Origin: Bacteroidota bacterium
Lineage (GTDB): Bacteria; Bacteroidota; Bacteroidia; Chitinophagales; Chitinophagaceae
Length of the DNA: 64,000 bases
Assembly: GCA_018267915.1 (NCBI GenBank)
Contig: JAFDXN010000033.1
Coordinates: 124,001-188,000, forward strand
Direction: 5' to 3'
Positions within the stretch are counted from its first letter, which is position 1, and the number at the start of each line of letters is the position of its first letter. Made by a program: the position numbers and the translations under genes. Below are positions 15,386 to 26,600 of this stretch, in pieces. Under the pieces are notes generated by a model that had not been told where the DNA came from, did not search any database, and saw only the letters and a list, made by a program, of their open reading frames with translations.

Positions 15386-15454
15386 TTGCAGATAGAGTGC
15401 CAGCGACAGCTGTTACTTTATACAAAACAATTTATCACCTAAAAAATGGTTTTT

Positions 15455-16216
15455 ATGGCAATTGATTTTAAAGAAGCGATCTTCCACCGGCATCTGGAAC
15501 CCATGGCCGGGGCAGTCGCAGGAGGCGGACAAGCCGGTAGCATCTTTTCCTCGGCAGAGGTGGATGGTATTGAGATACGGATGTTGCAGCCGTTAATTCG
15601 GGACAACAATACGTTAAAAGTGTGGCCATTCCCTGGCAAGGCAAAGTTGTACTGCCTGACGATGGTCATAAGCGACATCGCCAATCAACTGGTAGGCATG
15701 ATGGACCTGAACAACTTTGCAGGTATCGGGGACAATGAATATCTGCCAATCAATAAGACGATCTTTTATTGGCAAGGCTCAGACAGCGACCAAAAGTCCC
15801 CTAACCAGGTGCATATCATCAGTTCCATCATTAAAAGCAAAGAGCGCTTGCGCGAAGCGGGAGCGATACTAGCGAATGTGAAGACTGATAGCGGCTATAA
15901 AAGCCTGATGGGCGACCTTTCATCCATTGCGGCAGATGCTGCTTCGTTTACGACAGTGACCGATATAGCGATGCAATTGGCCAGTATTGTCGGCCAATAC
16001 CTGGGAAAGGTAGACGATAATCCGCTGGGCACGGTCGTGAACAGTTTTACCCGCCTGCATGGTGATTGGGACAAAATCGGGGTAACACCCGTCCGGATGC
16101 CGACCAGGAACGTCGATTTTGATTTCGAGCTTATAGTTCGGGACTATAAACGTCCGCAAACTGAAGTGCAAATGGCATTAGCATCCGATCGATCCCCGGA
16201 TATGACACCGATGTGA
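15455..16216 (+). CDS. Unknown cytoplasmic protein
   Basis: A 253-residue protein; ATG 15455 (MAIDFKEAIFHRH) is preferred over the upstream ATG at 15446. It has no signal peptide or membrane helix. A Gly-rich start (AGAVAGGGQAGSIFSS) leads into an alpha/beta-looking body with GYKSLMGDLSSIAADAASF and a C-terminal strand region VDFDFELIVRDY. It follows 14687-15328 on the same strand but across a terminator, so the two are probably separately transcribed. They may still be functionally linked, since both are of unknown type and sit alone in the interval. It is followed by its own terminator. Confidence 0.6.
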   Translation: MAIDFKEAIFHRHLEPMAGAVAGGGQAGSIFSSAEVDGIEIRMLQPLIRDNNTLKVWPFPGKAKLYCLTMVISDIANQLVGMMDLNNFAGIGDNEYLPINKTIFYWQGSDSDQKSPNQVHIISSIIKSKERLREAGAILANVKTDSGYKSLMGDLSSIAADAASFTTVTDIAMQLASIVGQYLGKVDDNPLGTVVNSFTRLHGDWDKIGVTPVRMPTRNVDFDFELIVRDYKRPQTEVQMALASDRSPDMTPM

Positions 16217-16228
16217 TGAAAATTAATT

Positions 16229-16253
16229 AAGGAGCGTGAAAACGCTCCTTCTT
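16229..16253 (+). terminator. Intrinsic terminator after 16216
   Basis: AAGGAGCG (16229-16236) pairs with CGCTCCTT (16243-16250) around TGAAAA, followed by CTTT. Confidence 0.75.
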
Positions 16254-16273
16254 TATAATGAACCTAAAAGAGC

Positions 16274-17281
16274 CTATGTATATGAATTGACTAGTTCTGA
16301 TCCAATCTGCCGTATTTGTTCTGCAAGATGAGTGGGCTGAAGAACTTTAACGTCCTTGCCGTAGCTGAGCAAAATGCTTATGAGTTCGGGGTTGATGCAT
16401 AATTTCAGTCTAATGTGCAGCGAACCGTCCTCCCGGATAGCTACCGTTTGCTGCGAGTTGTGGAGCGGCTTGCTTTGAATGTAAGGGGCTAGATGACTGG
16501 AGAAGTTGAGCTCGATGTCTTCCACTCCCTGGCCGGGCACCAGCGTGACACCGATAACGTCCTTAAAATAATCGTCGCTGTTCAGGTTGTTCTCAATAAA
16601 AGGAATTCGGGCGATTTTTATCTCCCTCATTCTGTCGAGGGCAAATATCCCGATGCTTTGTTTTTCCTCGCTCTGGCCAAGCAAGTACTAACGGTTGTTG
16701 TATTCCTTAAGCAGGTAGGGGTGAATGTGCCAGACTCTCGAGGTTTTGGCGTTAAAAGTTTGATAGGTGATTTTCAAGACATTTTTACGAATAATCGCAT
16801 GGTAAATGTCTTCCAGGTGCTCAATGCCACGCATTTCGGGACTGGCTTCAAAGGAAATTGCCGGCTTGTTCTCCGTTGTTTCAAAATGATATTTGTTCTC
16901 CAGCCGGTGAACGATATCAGCCATCTCCTCTGCAATCGTAAAACCTTTGATCTGCTGCAATAGTTTAATGGCATCGTTGAGCTTGACGATGTCTTCCTGC
17001 TCGATAGGTATGTTCTTAATGGAAAAATCAGGGTCCTCGTAGCGGTAATAATAGCTTTTGCCTTCCCGGTACATTTCGATGGGTGCCCCGCATTCCGTTT
17101 GCATGGCTTCGAGATCATAGCGTAACTGACTTGTCGAGATCTCGGTTCCTTCGCCATGTTCCAGGGACAATCGCCTGTTGACGAACTGTAGCAAATCAGA
17201 TTTCGCCCATTTCCTTTTGGGATTTCTCAGGCATTCATCAATGATCTCATAGCGCAGCTTCGCTGCTTTGTTTACTGGCAT
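16274..17281 (-). pseudogene. WYL-domain transcriptional regulator interrupted by an amber codon
   Basis: A 335-codon frame broken once. Residues 1-197 form the N-terminal winged helix and the start of the WYL domain, ending HPYLLKEYNNR. Codon 198 (16688-16690) is TAG where the family has Trp. The frame then continues with no shift as Tyr-Leu-Leu-Gly-Gln to the stop at 16274. The missing residue is therefore exactly the W of the defining W-Y-L motif (TGG to TAG, a single base). WYL proteins sense nucleic acid or nucleotide ligands and often control defence genes. The rest of the frame is intact, which points to a recent mutation, a sequencing error or suppression. Confidence 0.8.
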
Positions 17282-17314
17282 AGTGGGTCGGTTTATACTT
17301 TGTTATTTTCGAAA

Positions 17315-17346
17315 CAAAGGTATTTTCACATACTGGCAATCAGCAA
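17315..17346 (-). promoter_or_regulatory. Promoter of the WYL regulator
   Basis: The minus-strand TACCTTTG (17315-17322) matches TAnnTTTG exactly, with TTG 21 nt upstream (17344-17346). Predicted transcription starts about 25 nt before the ATG at 17281. Confidence 0.6.
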
Positions 17347-17535
17347 AAATGAGCTAAGGAGATATCAACATTTTTGCAAGTATAATTTAGAAAAAAACCT
17401 CGCGCCAGATGGATATCGTTTTATCTGTACATAAGTTCTATTACCACTTGCTTCAGTGACCATTGTGGTGATTGTGCATTTATCAACGTTCAAAGCAAAG
17501 TAATGTTTCCTCCCACATTAACAGACGGCTCCTAC

Positions 17536-18903
17536 TTATTGTTGGCGTTCTATCGTAAACTTTTGCACAAGTGGAATTTCATCAGTGCCTAACCAGATTA
17601 TGTAATTGCCCTCTGGCATACCGCTGCCGTCCCATGTGTATGTATAATGCCCAGCTTTTTGATGTTTATTAAACAACTGCACGTGACGTCGCATGTCCAC
17701 ATTGGCTATTTCGAGAACTACATTGGTCTCCATGCCCAGCTCGTAGGTTATTTTAAGCTTACCATCAGTGGGATTAGGCGAAACTGTATAAAGCGTATTG
17801 CGCGGTTTTATCGGCGTTACCACCCTGGTAACCGTATCAGTATCCACAATAGCCTGAATGGAATCCGTCCACTTATAAAGCTTTCTTCCGCCTGCAAAGA
17901 TGTGAGTAGAATCAATTCGCTGAAAACGATTGAAGTTGCCACCAAATGCCAAAGAATCCCATGTGACTCCACCATCTAAGGTTTGAAAAACCCCACTATA
18001 CCACCCGCCAACCCAGCCCTTCTGCTCAGTTGCAAAGCCGACACCTTGTGTTCCTATCGGCGTGGCGAAGGTGTTATTGTGTATTCTTCCAACAGGGATC
18101 ATCGACCAGGAGTTGCCTCCATCGACCGTTTTTAAAATGTTCACAGTATCGGGATCATAATAGGGTTCTATCGATGCAAAGCCGACATTCCTGTTTAAAA
18201 ACTGGATCTTCCATACGCGGCCTGCTATCACAGTGTCAGAAAACACTTTCGACCAGGTAGCCCCTCCATCGGTTGTTTTCAATATAACCGATTCATTTGA
18301 CGTATATATATTTCCGGTAGTGTTTTTGCATCCGGTAATGAAACCCGTATCCGCTGAAAAAAAACAAATGTCTACCAAACCAGTGGCCAGGCTAGTATCG
18401 ATATATGTTGTAGACCAGGTTGCACCGGCATCACCACTCTTATAAAACCTGCCGACATCTGAACCCCACCAACCAACTCCTAGAAAGCTATAACCGATAT
18501 GGGTGATCCCACACATTCTGCTAGGATCGGGGTATAACGAATCGTGTAAATCTATCAATGTCCATGTTTGACCATAGTCCGTTGTTCTTGTAGCCGAGGA
18601 ATTCAACGTTCCGGCAATCCCATATTTACCATCGTCGGTAAATTCAACGCATCTGTATGCCGCGTAAGGACTGGACGTGAGTGTGTCCCAGGAGGCTCCG
18701 CCATCCAAAGTTTTCATAACGAACCTTTCGTAAATAACTCCATATCCGATGTTTGTGTCAAGAAAATAGATGTCCTCAAACCGATCCATTGCCGCAGGTA
18801 AATGCAGATTTGCCGGCTCATGCCAGCCAAATGTCTGAGCATCAGAAGTAAATCTGAAGATAAGAAGCAGATGAATGGAAATAAGAAAGTTCCGGTTTCT
18901 CAT
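17536..18903 (-). CDS. BNR/YCF48-like repeat protein with T9SS sorting domain
   Basis: A 455-residue secreted protein. ATG 18903 (MRNRNFLISIHLLLIF) is chosen because it starts the signal peptide; the frame extends 32 codons further upstream without purpose. The body carries Asp-box type motifs such as KTLDGGASWDTL, KSGDAGATWSTT, KTTDGGATWSKV and KTVDGGNSWSM, repeated about every 50-60 residues: a BNR/YCF48-like beta-propeller. The C-terminus, from VSPNPTDGKLKITYEL to QKFTIERQQ, is a T9SS type A sorting domain. It is exported and probably surface-attached or released. The ligand is unknown. Confidence 0.85.
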   Translation of the reverse strand: MRNRNFLISIHLLLIFRFTSDAQTFGWHEPANLHLPAAMDRFEDIYFLDTNIGYGVIYERFVMKTLDGGASWDTLTSSPYAAYRCVEFTDDGKYGIAGTLNSSATRTTDYGQTWTLIDLHDSLYPDPSRMCGITHIGYSFLGVGWWGSDVGRFYKSGDAGATWSTTYIDTSLATGLVDICFFSADTGFITGCKNTTGNIYTSNESVILKTTDGGATWSKVFSDTVIAGRVWKIQFLNRNVGFASIEPYYDPDTVNILKTVDGGNSWSMIPVGRIHNNTFATPIGTQGVGFATEQKGWVGGWYSGVFQTLDGGVTWDSLAFGGNFNRFQRIDSTHIFAGGRKLYKWTDSIQAIVDTDTVTRVVTPIKPRNTLYTVSPNPTDGKLKITYELGMETNVVLEIANVDMRRHVQLFNKHQKAGHYTYTWDGSGMPEGNYIIWLGTDEIPLVQKFTIERQQ

Positions 18904-18935
18904 GGTTGTTGGATTATTTCGGTAAAAACAAAGGT

Positions 18936-19193
18936 TTATTCCATTGAATCTGTTACGTAGTTTATGTTGTACCGAGTTAAGCAAAGATTCGTCGAACATA
19001 TTTTGGCTTTATTTATCTCGCAATTGTGTTCTGCAAGGCAGCATCCGTAGAACGTATACAATATTTTTTCACATATATTATTGACTTCAAATAACGTTGC
19101 ATTAATCGCTTTAATAATTTTCTCTTTATTCATCATTATCTCGACATCTCTTACTTTGAATCTCGCGGCTAGAATACATGAATTTGTCTGCAT
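18936..19193 (-). CDS. Possible small Cys-rich protein
   Basis: An 85-codon open frame that starts 12 nt after the stop of the preceding minus-strand gene. From its internal Met the product begins MNKEKIIKAINATLFEVNN and contains five closely spaced Cys residues. It may be the last member of the immunity-gene run behind the giant RHS gene, or a chance frame. Only position and AT-rich composition support it. Confidence 0.25.
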   Translation of the reverse strand: MQTNSCILAARFKVRDVEIMMNKEKIIKAINATLFEVNNICEKILYTFYGCCLAEHNCEINKAKICSTNLCLTRYNINYVTDSME

Positions 19194-19204
19194 CTCTCGA
19201 TAAT

Positions 19205-19504
19205 TCAGCTAGGTTTAGGTTCAAGAGCTATACTGTTTGCATAAGCAATTAGTCTACTAGCTCTATCTTCAATTAAATAATACGCTTCAGCGTTTTGTTG
19301 TTTTAATCCTAACAGCTTTGGACAAACAATTATTAGCACTTCCGCTCCAGTACCTCCCGATAGTTGCGCATCTAAGATTATAGCTACTACGTCGTGATAA
19401 CCATGTTTGTTAAGTAATTCTTTAATTGCTTCAATTTCCTTGTAGAAGTCCATCACTTCAAATGTCGATTTAACGTACTCACTTAAGCCATTCATCAGGC
19501 ACAT
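19205..19504 (-). CDS. Small unknown protein in the RHS immunity region
   Basis: A 99-residue protein without a signal peptide. It begins MCLMNGLSEYVKSTFEVMDF (a second Met three residues in is also possible) and has a hydrophobic core DVVAIILDAQLSGGTGAEVLIIV, followed by a helical tail. Its start overlaps the end of the upstream gene by 26 nt, so the two are coupled. Position at the 3' end of an RHS operon suggests an immunity or accessory role; no family is recognised. Confidence 0.5.
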   Translation of the reverse strand: MCLMNGLSEYVKSTFEVMDFYKEIEAIKELLNKHGYHDVVAIILDAQLSGGTGAEVLIIVCPKLLGLKQQNAEAYYLIEDRASRLIAYANSIALEPKPS

Positions 19505-19937
19505 GCTTTCGCTTCAAGTCGCTCAGAAGATTTGCAGCATCGCTATCGCCTTTTTGAACGGCCATCTTTAGATATCCTAGTGCAAACGTCCTTGTCTTAC
19601 CGTCCATTTTGAAAATTGCCGAATCCGCATCAGCATACACCTCTTGCATCGTGGTGAACACGTCTTCATAAGCGTAGGCATAATCATATTTATTTGCCAT
19701 AAACATAGCCCAAAACAAAAAATCTTCCGGAGGGTAATCTCGATATCGGCCATGAAGTTTGGTGTACGCGTCTACGTCACCATGCCATACTTTATTCTTC
19801 AAACTATCTTCTTCTGTAAAACCCGATCGGCCATTTTGTAACTTTTTCAATTGGTGGTCTACGCAAACGTGATATGCACCTACTCCCAGCAATATTCCAC
19901 ATATTAATGTTACTCCAAAAGGCAATATCTTTATCAT
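19479..19937 (-). CDS. Membrane-anchored unknown protein, possible immunity protein
   Basis: A 152-residue protein from ATG 19937 (MIKILPFGVTLICGILLGVG), whose start is a single N-terminal membrane helix or signal anchor. The soluble part is helical and ends in ALGYLKMAVQKGDSDAANLL, resembling a Sel1/TPR-like helical pair. It lies behind the RHS toxin gene and its first immunity gene and overlaps the next gene. Likely a second immunity-type gene acting at the membrane; inferred from context only. Confidence 0.5.
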   Translation of the reverse strand: MIKILPFGVTLICGILLGVGAYHVCVDHQLKKLQNGRSGFTEEDSLKNKVWHGDVDAYTKLHGRYRDYPPEDFLFWAMFMANKYDYAYAYEDVFTTMQEVYADADSAIFKMDGKTRTFALGYLKMAVQKGDSDAANLLSDLKRKHVPDEWLK

Positions 19938-20095
19938 ACATATTCCATATTCGCAACTCCAAAACATTATCGACTGCATGCAAGCTACGTCCTGGATATT
20001 CTAACTAAACTCCACGTTTATTTTACTGCTACAGATCGACCATTTTAGCCTACGCTGGCTGGCATCATACCCCAACCAACAATTGTCTTTCATCC

Positions 20096-20671
20096 CTACC
20101 AATCAAATTTTAAAGATGAAACATCCCCAATTTTTCTTTCCGTAAGGTTTAACACGCCATGTTTATACGAAAATTGAAATTTTCTTTCATACCGTGGGTA
20201 GCCAGCTTTGCCTTTAGGTATGCTGTTCGGCACACAGGTATGAGCAAATTCAACAATTGTGTCGTATCTGTCAGTCTTTTTGCTCAAAACAGTAACTTCT
20301 ACAACATTTCCCAGCACCACAAGATCATCCGACCCTTGCACATAGGAGAAATATGTATACATGTCGCCGGGGTTTAATGTCTTTACGAAAAATGGAATTT
20401 TCTTTGGCTTCGAGAAAGTAGTGTCTTTTTGTTTTATTACGAAAACGGTATCACCTTTCATTCCCCAATAGCCGTTTAACGTTGTATCGTTAGAGTGCTT
20501 CAAAATAAAATGATAGAAACAACTTTGATTTCTTGCTACTGGTAACCCAACAACTGGCTGAAAGAAAGCTGAGTAGGGTCCCACAAATGGTTTTGGACCG
20601 CATTCTTGGTTCTTACCCTCAGTACATCCGACAAGGGTAAGTAAAGTCCAAAAGAGAGTTCTACTTTTCAT
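20096..20671 (-). CDS. Lipoprotein immediately downstream of the RHS toxin, probable immunity protein
   Basis: A 191-residue lipoprotein. ATG 20671 gives MKSRTLFWTLLTLVGC with the lipobox Cys at residue 16. The mature part contains beta-strand-rich segments (FVIKQKDTTFSKPKKI, VVEVTVLSKKTDRYDTIV) and a few Cys residues. Its start overlaps the 3' end of the 3454-residue RHS gene by 11 nt, the closest coupling in the operon, and the usual position of the cognate immunity gene of a polymorphic toxin. Being anchored outside the cytoplasm, it would protect against a toxin acting in the periplasm or at the envelope. Confidence 0.6.
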   Translation of the reverse strand: MKSRTLFWTLLTLVGCTEGKNQECGPKPFVGPYSAFFQPVVGLPVARNQSCFYHFILKHSNDTTLNGYWGMKGDTVFVIKQKDTTFSKPKKIPFFVKTLNPGDMYTYFSYVQGSDDLVVLGNVVEVTVLSKKTDRYDTIVEFAHTCVPNSIPKGKAGYPRYERKFQFSYKHGVLNLTERKIGDVSSLKFDW

Positions 20672-23600
20672 TTGGAAAGGTTTTGTCAACAGCTTTATCA
20701 ATGGCCTGGTTTAACTTACCAGCCGGACTATTGGGCTTTACATCTTCATCATTAGGAGAGGATCCTCCTTCAATATTATACTTAGTATATTCGGCACTGC
20801 CCTCTTTGATGTCATAATTCTCCATGTGTTGCTGCACCGCTGTCTTTTGTAAATGGTTTAATTTGTCAATGAGATGTTGTGCCACTTCGTGGCCTAGGGT
20901 CTTCGCTGATCCTCGAAAAGCGTGTTCAGCCTCATCGCTGTACACAGAAACAGCAAACACTTCAGCTTGTTTTGCGTTCGCGACCTCATTATAGTCTATA
21001 TTTAGATTTTCAAAATACGCTTTATTGCTGTTGTATCTTTCAATTAGTTCTTCTTTATTCTCAACGTTTTTCCATGCACCACTAGATACCGCTTGATCAA
21101 AAGCCACCATGGACTGAGCCAATGGTTTAATGTTTTGTGACGTAGTAAAGCCGTGTTCACCCACCGAATTTGGATATCTGTTAACTGTTAAATAGACTAA
21201 TTGCTTTTCTGCTCGGTCGGGTCGCGAAATAGACATGGTTAACCGTTTTAATTCCTCACTCTTTTGTACAACTAGGAAGATCCTTCCGTAGAATGCCGTA
21301 GCTGGTTGGGTAACTTTCAACTCCTCTGCACCCTCAACGTCTATTGCTTGAATGGGAGTATTTCCAGCAAATTGGTAAGGTGAGTACCAAGGATATTTCG
21401 CTGTCAACGGATCAACGCTCCAGAAAAATGCTATCCTTGGATCATATTCCCTGAAGCCATAAACGTAGTGATTACCTTCTCCTGATATTTCGCTTACCTT
21501 CTCTTTATTATTGTACGCAAACCTGTAATTCCTTTTTCCATAGTAACCCGGTATCAGAAAGCCATTAGCAATAATAGTCTGTATCACATTATTCATCCTG
21601 GCAGCAGCTATGCGGAACGATTTAGTTTTGCCCATGGCGGGTGAACCCACCGCCAACCAGGTGGTATCGTCTACCGCAGTAAAGTTGATGGTGTAGCCAC
21701 CGCTTGCGGGGATGGATTGTGTGGCTAAAGTAGTAGTACTTGAGCCTCCCGAAGGGTGGTTAACATACACCACTGCGCCCAGCACACCTGCATTGTTCAC
21801 ATCCATCAGCAGCCTCAGTGTGTAGTGCTTGCCTGAATCCGTATGCATATAAAGCTTAGTGCCATACGGGCTCGGCGCCGAACCCAAGAATGTATCGCAC
21901 ACTACCTGCAGGCCGCTTCCGGTACCCAGCCAGTTAAGATGGCCCACCTGTACCGTATCCTGTGGCCACTGGCTCCAGTTACCCAGGGCAAAGGCCTGCT
22001 GTGCAGGATAGTTATCAGGCAGCAATGAACTGTCGGGATTATACATCATAAACTGGTCCACGGGCGGCGCCTGTTCTATTATTATACTGTCGGTAATGAT
22101 CGTGCGTGCCGGCATCGGCATGCCATAAGGATAGTAATCGGTCATGGTAGATATATCGGCATGGGTATACAGGAGTTGAGTGAACGTGGGGTTCCATTTC
22201 CTGGTGGTCTTATCCAGCACGGTAGCCTGCACGTCGCCCAGGTGGCTGTTGAGTTCGTAGCGTTTCAGGCCCAGTATGCGGGTAGTATACCATTTGCCAA
22301 GGTCAAGATGACTCCAAACAGGTTCCGTTACGTCATTGAGCATAAAATCGCCCATGGCCAGTGATCGCCACGGCACACGCGTATTCACATAGGCGCTATC
22401 CGGGGAGACGTACCCGGTGGTATCATTCCAGGACCAACTGCTGCCAAACTGCACCGCATAGTCGCGAATACCCAGTCGGCCTGTGCCATAGAGGTGGTGC
22501 TCGCTGAGGCCGAAGCGTTGTGATACAAGCACATTCTCAAGCGTGGTGGCCATACCCACATGCAGCCCTATGGCCGCCATATCGTTGGCCGCTTTTGCCG
22601 CTGTCATATTGGGCATTGCTGATAAGGCATAGGCTACGTCGGTATCGCTAGCGACGGCTAGCCATTTACTAAGGAAGCTATCCGGGTTCATACGGTAAGC
22701 AAGGTCCAGCATATGTTCGGTGCCCGCTATGCTCTCCAGGTAAGAGATGTCGATCCCGGCAGCTACGGCTGAATTGCCAAAGGCAAGCCGGTCGCTGTCT
22801 GCAAGCGCGGTAGTATCGTACAGATGCCTTAACAGGCCTTGCCACTGCACATCCGTCCAAGTAGGCAGTGGGTACACGCCCGTTACCCCACCCATGGTTC
22901 CGCTGCTGCCACCAGAGGTGAAAGTATCGGCCATGTACACAACGCTATCCCTGAGCCATGCGAAGACAAGGCTATCACGACTTGCAAAATTGGCCGAGTC
23001 GTAACTGCCACCCAGCAGCATGCCAGCGTAGTCAATGAAGTACGGCTTATATACCAGGAGGCTGTCCTCATGGTAATGCCTGATACTGTCGTTAATAAGT
23101 GTATCACCAAGGCCGAGGCCCACAACATGGCAAAGGCTGTCGTAAGCACTGGGCCATTTAGCTATCCAGTAGTCCATCGCTGTGCGCACCCGCCCGATAG
23201 TATCGGCATGCAGCACGTAGGTTGTATCGCCACCAGTAGTATCAATAGTAATAACTGTATCAATATCGTATGGCCTGAACACATGCTCCGCAAGATCACG
23301 CGGCATATCAGCTTCAAGCCCGTGCACCAGTGGTGTAGGTCCATAAACGGCCACATCGTGTATCAGAATCGGGGGCTGGATGCAGGGATTAAGTAACACC
23401 GAAGGATCATTAAAGATTAGTAATGAGGCATTCAGAGGGCTCAATATATTGTTGGTAAGGGTAGCATTTAGCGAGGCCTGCCTTACTACGTCATGGGCAA
23501 AATCGCCATTAAATACGTAGGGGCTGATAACATGTGGATTGTTATTAGCCAGGTGAAGTATATCTGTCCAGACAAGCACAATTGGAACGCTCTTCATCTT

Positions 23601-26600
23601 GTGCTGCTCATCATAATTTAATATGGCCAGTATATTACCTGAGGCATCCCTTACATAATAGTCGGTATTGATACCACTGCTGCTGTCGCCGTAGCTATAG
23701 TTGGTTTTGGTAAGGCGATTACCGGCCCCGTCATAGCTGAAGCCCATACGAGGGCCATCAAGCGTGCTAAGCTGATTGACCTTGTTGTACAGCGACCAAT
23801 GGATGGAATCCTGGTTGGTAAGGGTCCTCCTTTCATGGATCAGACGGCCGATTTCGTCGTAATAAAACAATGGGACATCAGGATGGGTATGCTTTTGTAT
23901 ATCTAGCGAGCCATAAGAGTTATCTGCCGAGTCCAGCACATCAAACAGTTGGTTTTTATGGGGTTGCGTCCAATAGGTCAGTGAATCCATTATAACCCCG
24001 CTATATTGGCCGGTCGCTATGACGCCTCCATAACGTTTCAAAGTCTGGAAATTGCCGTCCTCATCGTAGGTATAATGGTTTTTATAGGCGTTGGTGGCAG
24101 TCAGGGCATTGTTGCTGTTTCTGTTAATATTGTAATACTGTCCGTTAGTAATGCGGTTAAGAGGATCATACCTGTACTCTTTGTTAAGAGAGGGCAGTGG
24201 CATCAAGCTGGTGTTCTGGCGGGCTATATTACCGTTGTACAGGCCCTTGCCAATGGCGGCAATATGCATAACCGCACTGTCGCCAATAGGTTTATAATCA
24301 TTGGGGAAATAGTCTAGTCCGTAGCTAAAGGCATCGGGTGGAAATATGCTGTTCTTTTTGCCGTCACCACCCATATCGTAGGCAGTATCGGTAATATCCG
24401 AGTTCAGAGATTTTATCCAACCCTGTATGGTATACGCATAGTCGAGCGCCTGCACCCTTCTATCGCCCAGCTCCATCCTCGCCATGGGGCCATGTTTATA
24501 ATACTTGTAGTCCGCGTCATCATCCCAGTAGATACCATCATTGCTGGTCTCCACTTTGGTCAGCCTGTTATCGGCATCGTAACTATATCGCTGATAAAAC
24601 TGGTCGCCAATTCCCCTGTTGTAGCTAAGCATGTTTACTTTGCCACTAAGCATATCATAGTCATAGTCTATGCGCTTGTATCGATGGATGGGTAGCGGCA
24701 TATCGGGATAATCGTGCGTAAGTGTTTTCACGTTGCCAGCGATATCATAACTGTAATATGTGGCATGCGTATACGATGTATTGGTGTTATTGCCCAATTG
24801 GTTAGCTAGTAGCGTAGGGAAAAACTTAACAGCACTCACCCGCTTACGCAGGTTTTGCTGACGCGTCATACCTGCTACGGTATCCAGGTTCATGCTTTCA
24901 TCGTCATAGCGGGTTGCTACAACCTGGCTGCGCTTACGACCGATAATGAAATTGTAGGTCTCCTGCCAGGTATAGTTGGCCGAGTTTGTAATGTTAGATA
25001 GTAGCCCAGGTATGCAAGAGACACAGGTGGGCGGGCAGGCATCATACAGCTCTCCTGTCTCTATGATTCGCCCTTGAGCATCATACAGCGTATAGGCAAC
25101 GGTGCCGTATGGACGCTGATGATCGTTTTGTGAATAAACGACACGCCCCACCGCATCATAATAATAATCAGTGGTTCCGCCGTCGGGTGTTATTTGTTTT
25201 ACTACATTATTGATCGAGTTGTAAGTATAAAAGCTGGATTTATAATGGACCGGCATTGTTGCTGCCTCAATAATACTCCCATCACGGTCGTCATTGATTG
25301 AATCGTTCAGGGTCATAGTAGTGTCCATTCGTCTTACCCCGGCCGGTGGTACCGTGCGAATGAGATTGCCCGCCCTGTCATAGTAATAGATGGTGAAATG
25401 GTATTTCTGATCGCGCGAGGTTAAGTACATCTCCTCAGTGATCGATGTGTCGAGGAATGCCACATAGTCACTGACTGTCTTCTGCTTGACAGAATCCCGG
25501 TATATCAAATAGTCATGCTTGCCTTCCTGGATGGCGTCTGTCAATGTATAGCGTTCGCAGGTGGTTGTATCCGGGACATCAACACCATCAAATTGACCCA
25601 AGCACAATAAAGATTTGCGCATGTCCAATACAGTCCCCATCGAGAAGTCCGTATATCCATATAAAGCAACTTTGAGTCCGGGATATGACGGATTCGTAAC
25701 ACTTACATTAAAGCGGTAGATAGTACCATCGCCCTGGCCAACCTTGAAGCTGCCTGGATAGTATAGCCAGTCAGGAGAATTCTGAACGAAGTCAGGTATC
25801 TGTATATACATGTTATACAGCTTATCGTGCTTGAAATACCTGTACCAATATGTTTTGTCATCGCCGCAACGGTAGACGTTCAGGCTATCACCACTAGTAG
25901 GACCGGGAGAGGGTGGGGAGATACGCTGGTTCACATTATAAAAAAACAAGCGATTTGCAACCGGCTGGTGAAAGGCGTCAAGCGCGGCATGTACCCTTGT
26001 TACCGCGGCGATAACGCTGTCGGCTATTGCAAAGCCGGGATCGGCAAATTGATTAGTAGAAATAAACAAGTCGCCATCGTCATTAATAACATATGGATTT
26101 TGATAGGTAACATTTTTGGAGGCATAGTTGGCAATGTTCGCCTTCAGCGAGTCCGCTCCAAGCTTTTTTAAGATCATGTAGTGGACACTATCATTAAACC
26201 CATAGTTGTAAGTCAAGAAGTCCTTCTTTTCCTGGCGATTGTAATCCTGGTTGATGAATGGATTGTACTGCGAGAATGTCTGCACGCCATATGTATTGGT
26301 ATAAAGTATCTTGTTCAGCGTATCGGTGTATTGCACCAATTTATAGAAAGGCAGCCCTGATTGATTTTTGATAAAATACTCCTTGTAGGCCATGGTAGTC
26401 GCAGCCGGATCTATTGAGAAGACAACCGTTACGTCGGCAGAGTCTTTACTCTGGAAATCGCCTCCCATGTCAGTGATGAGCGGTGGCAGCCACGTTGAGG
26501 AATTGATATCACTGGGAACAAATACAACTGCAAGCGTATCGTTGCCTAACGATTTGCCATACCGGTATGTGTATGAAAGTCCAGCACTATCATCGGCAAT

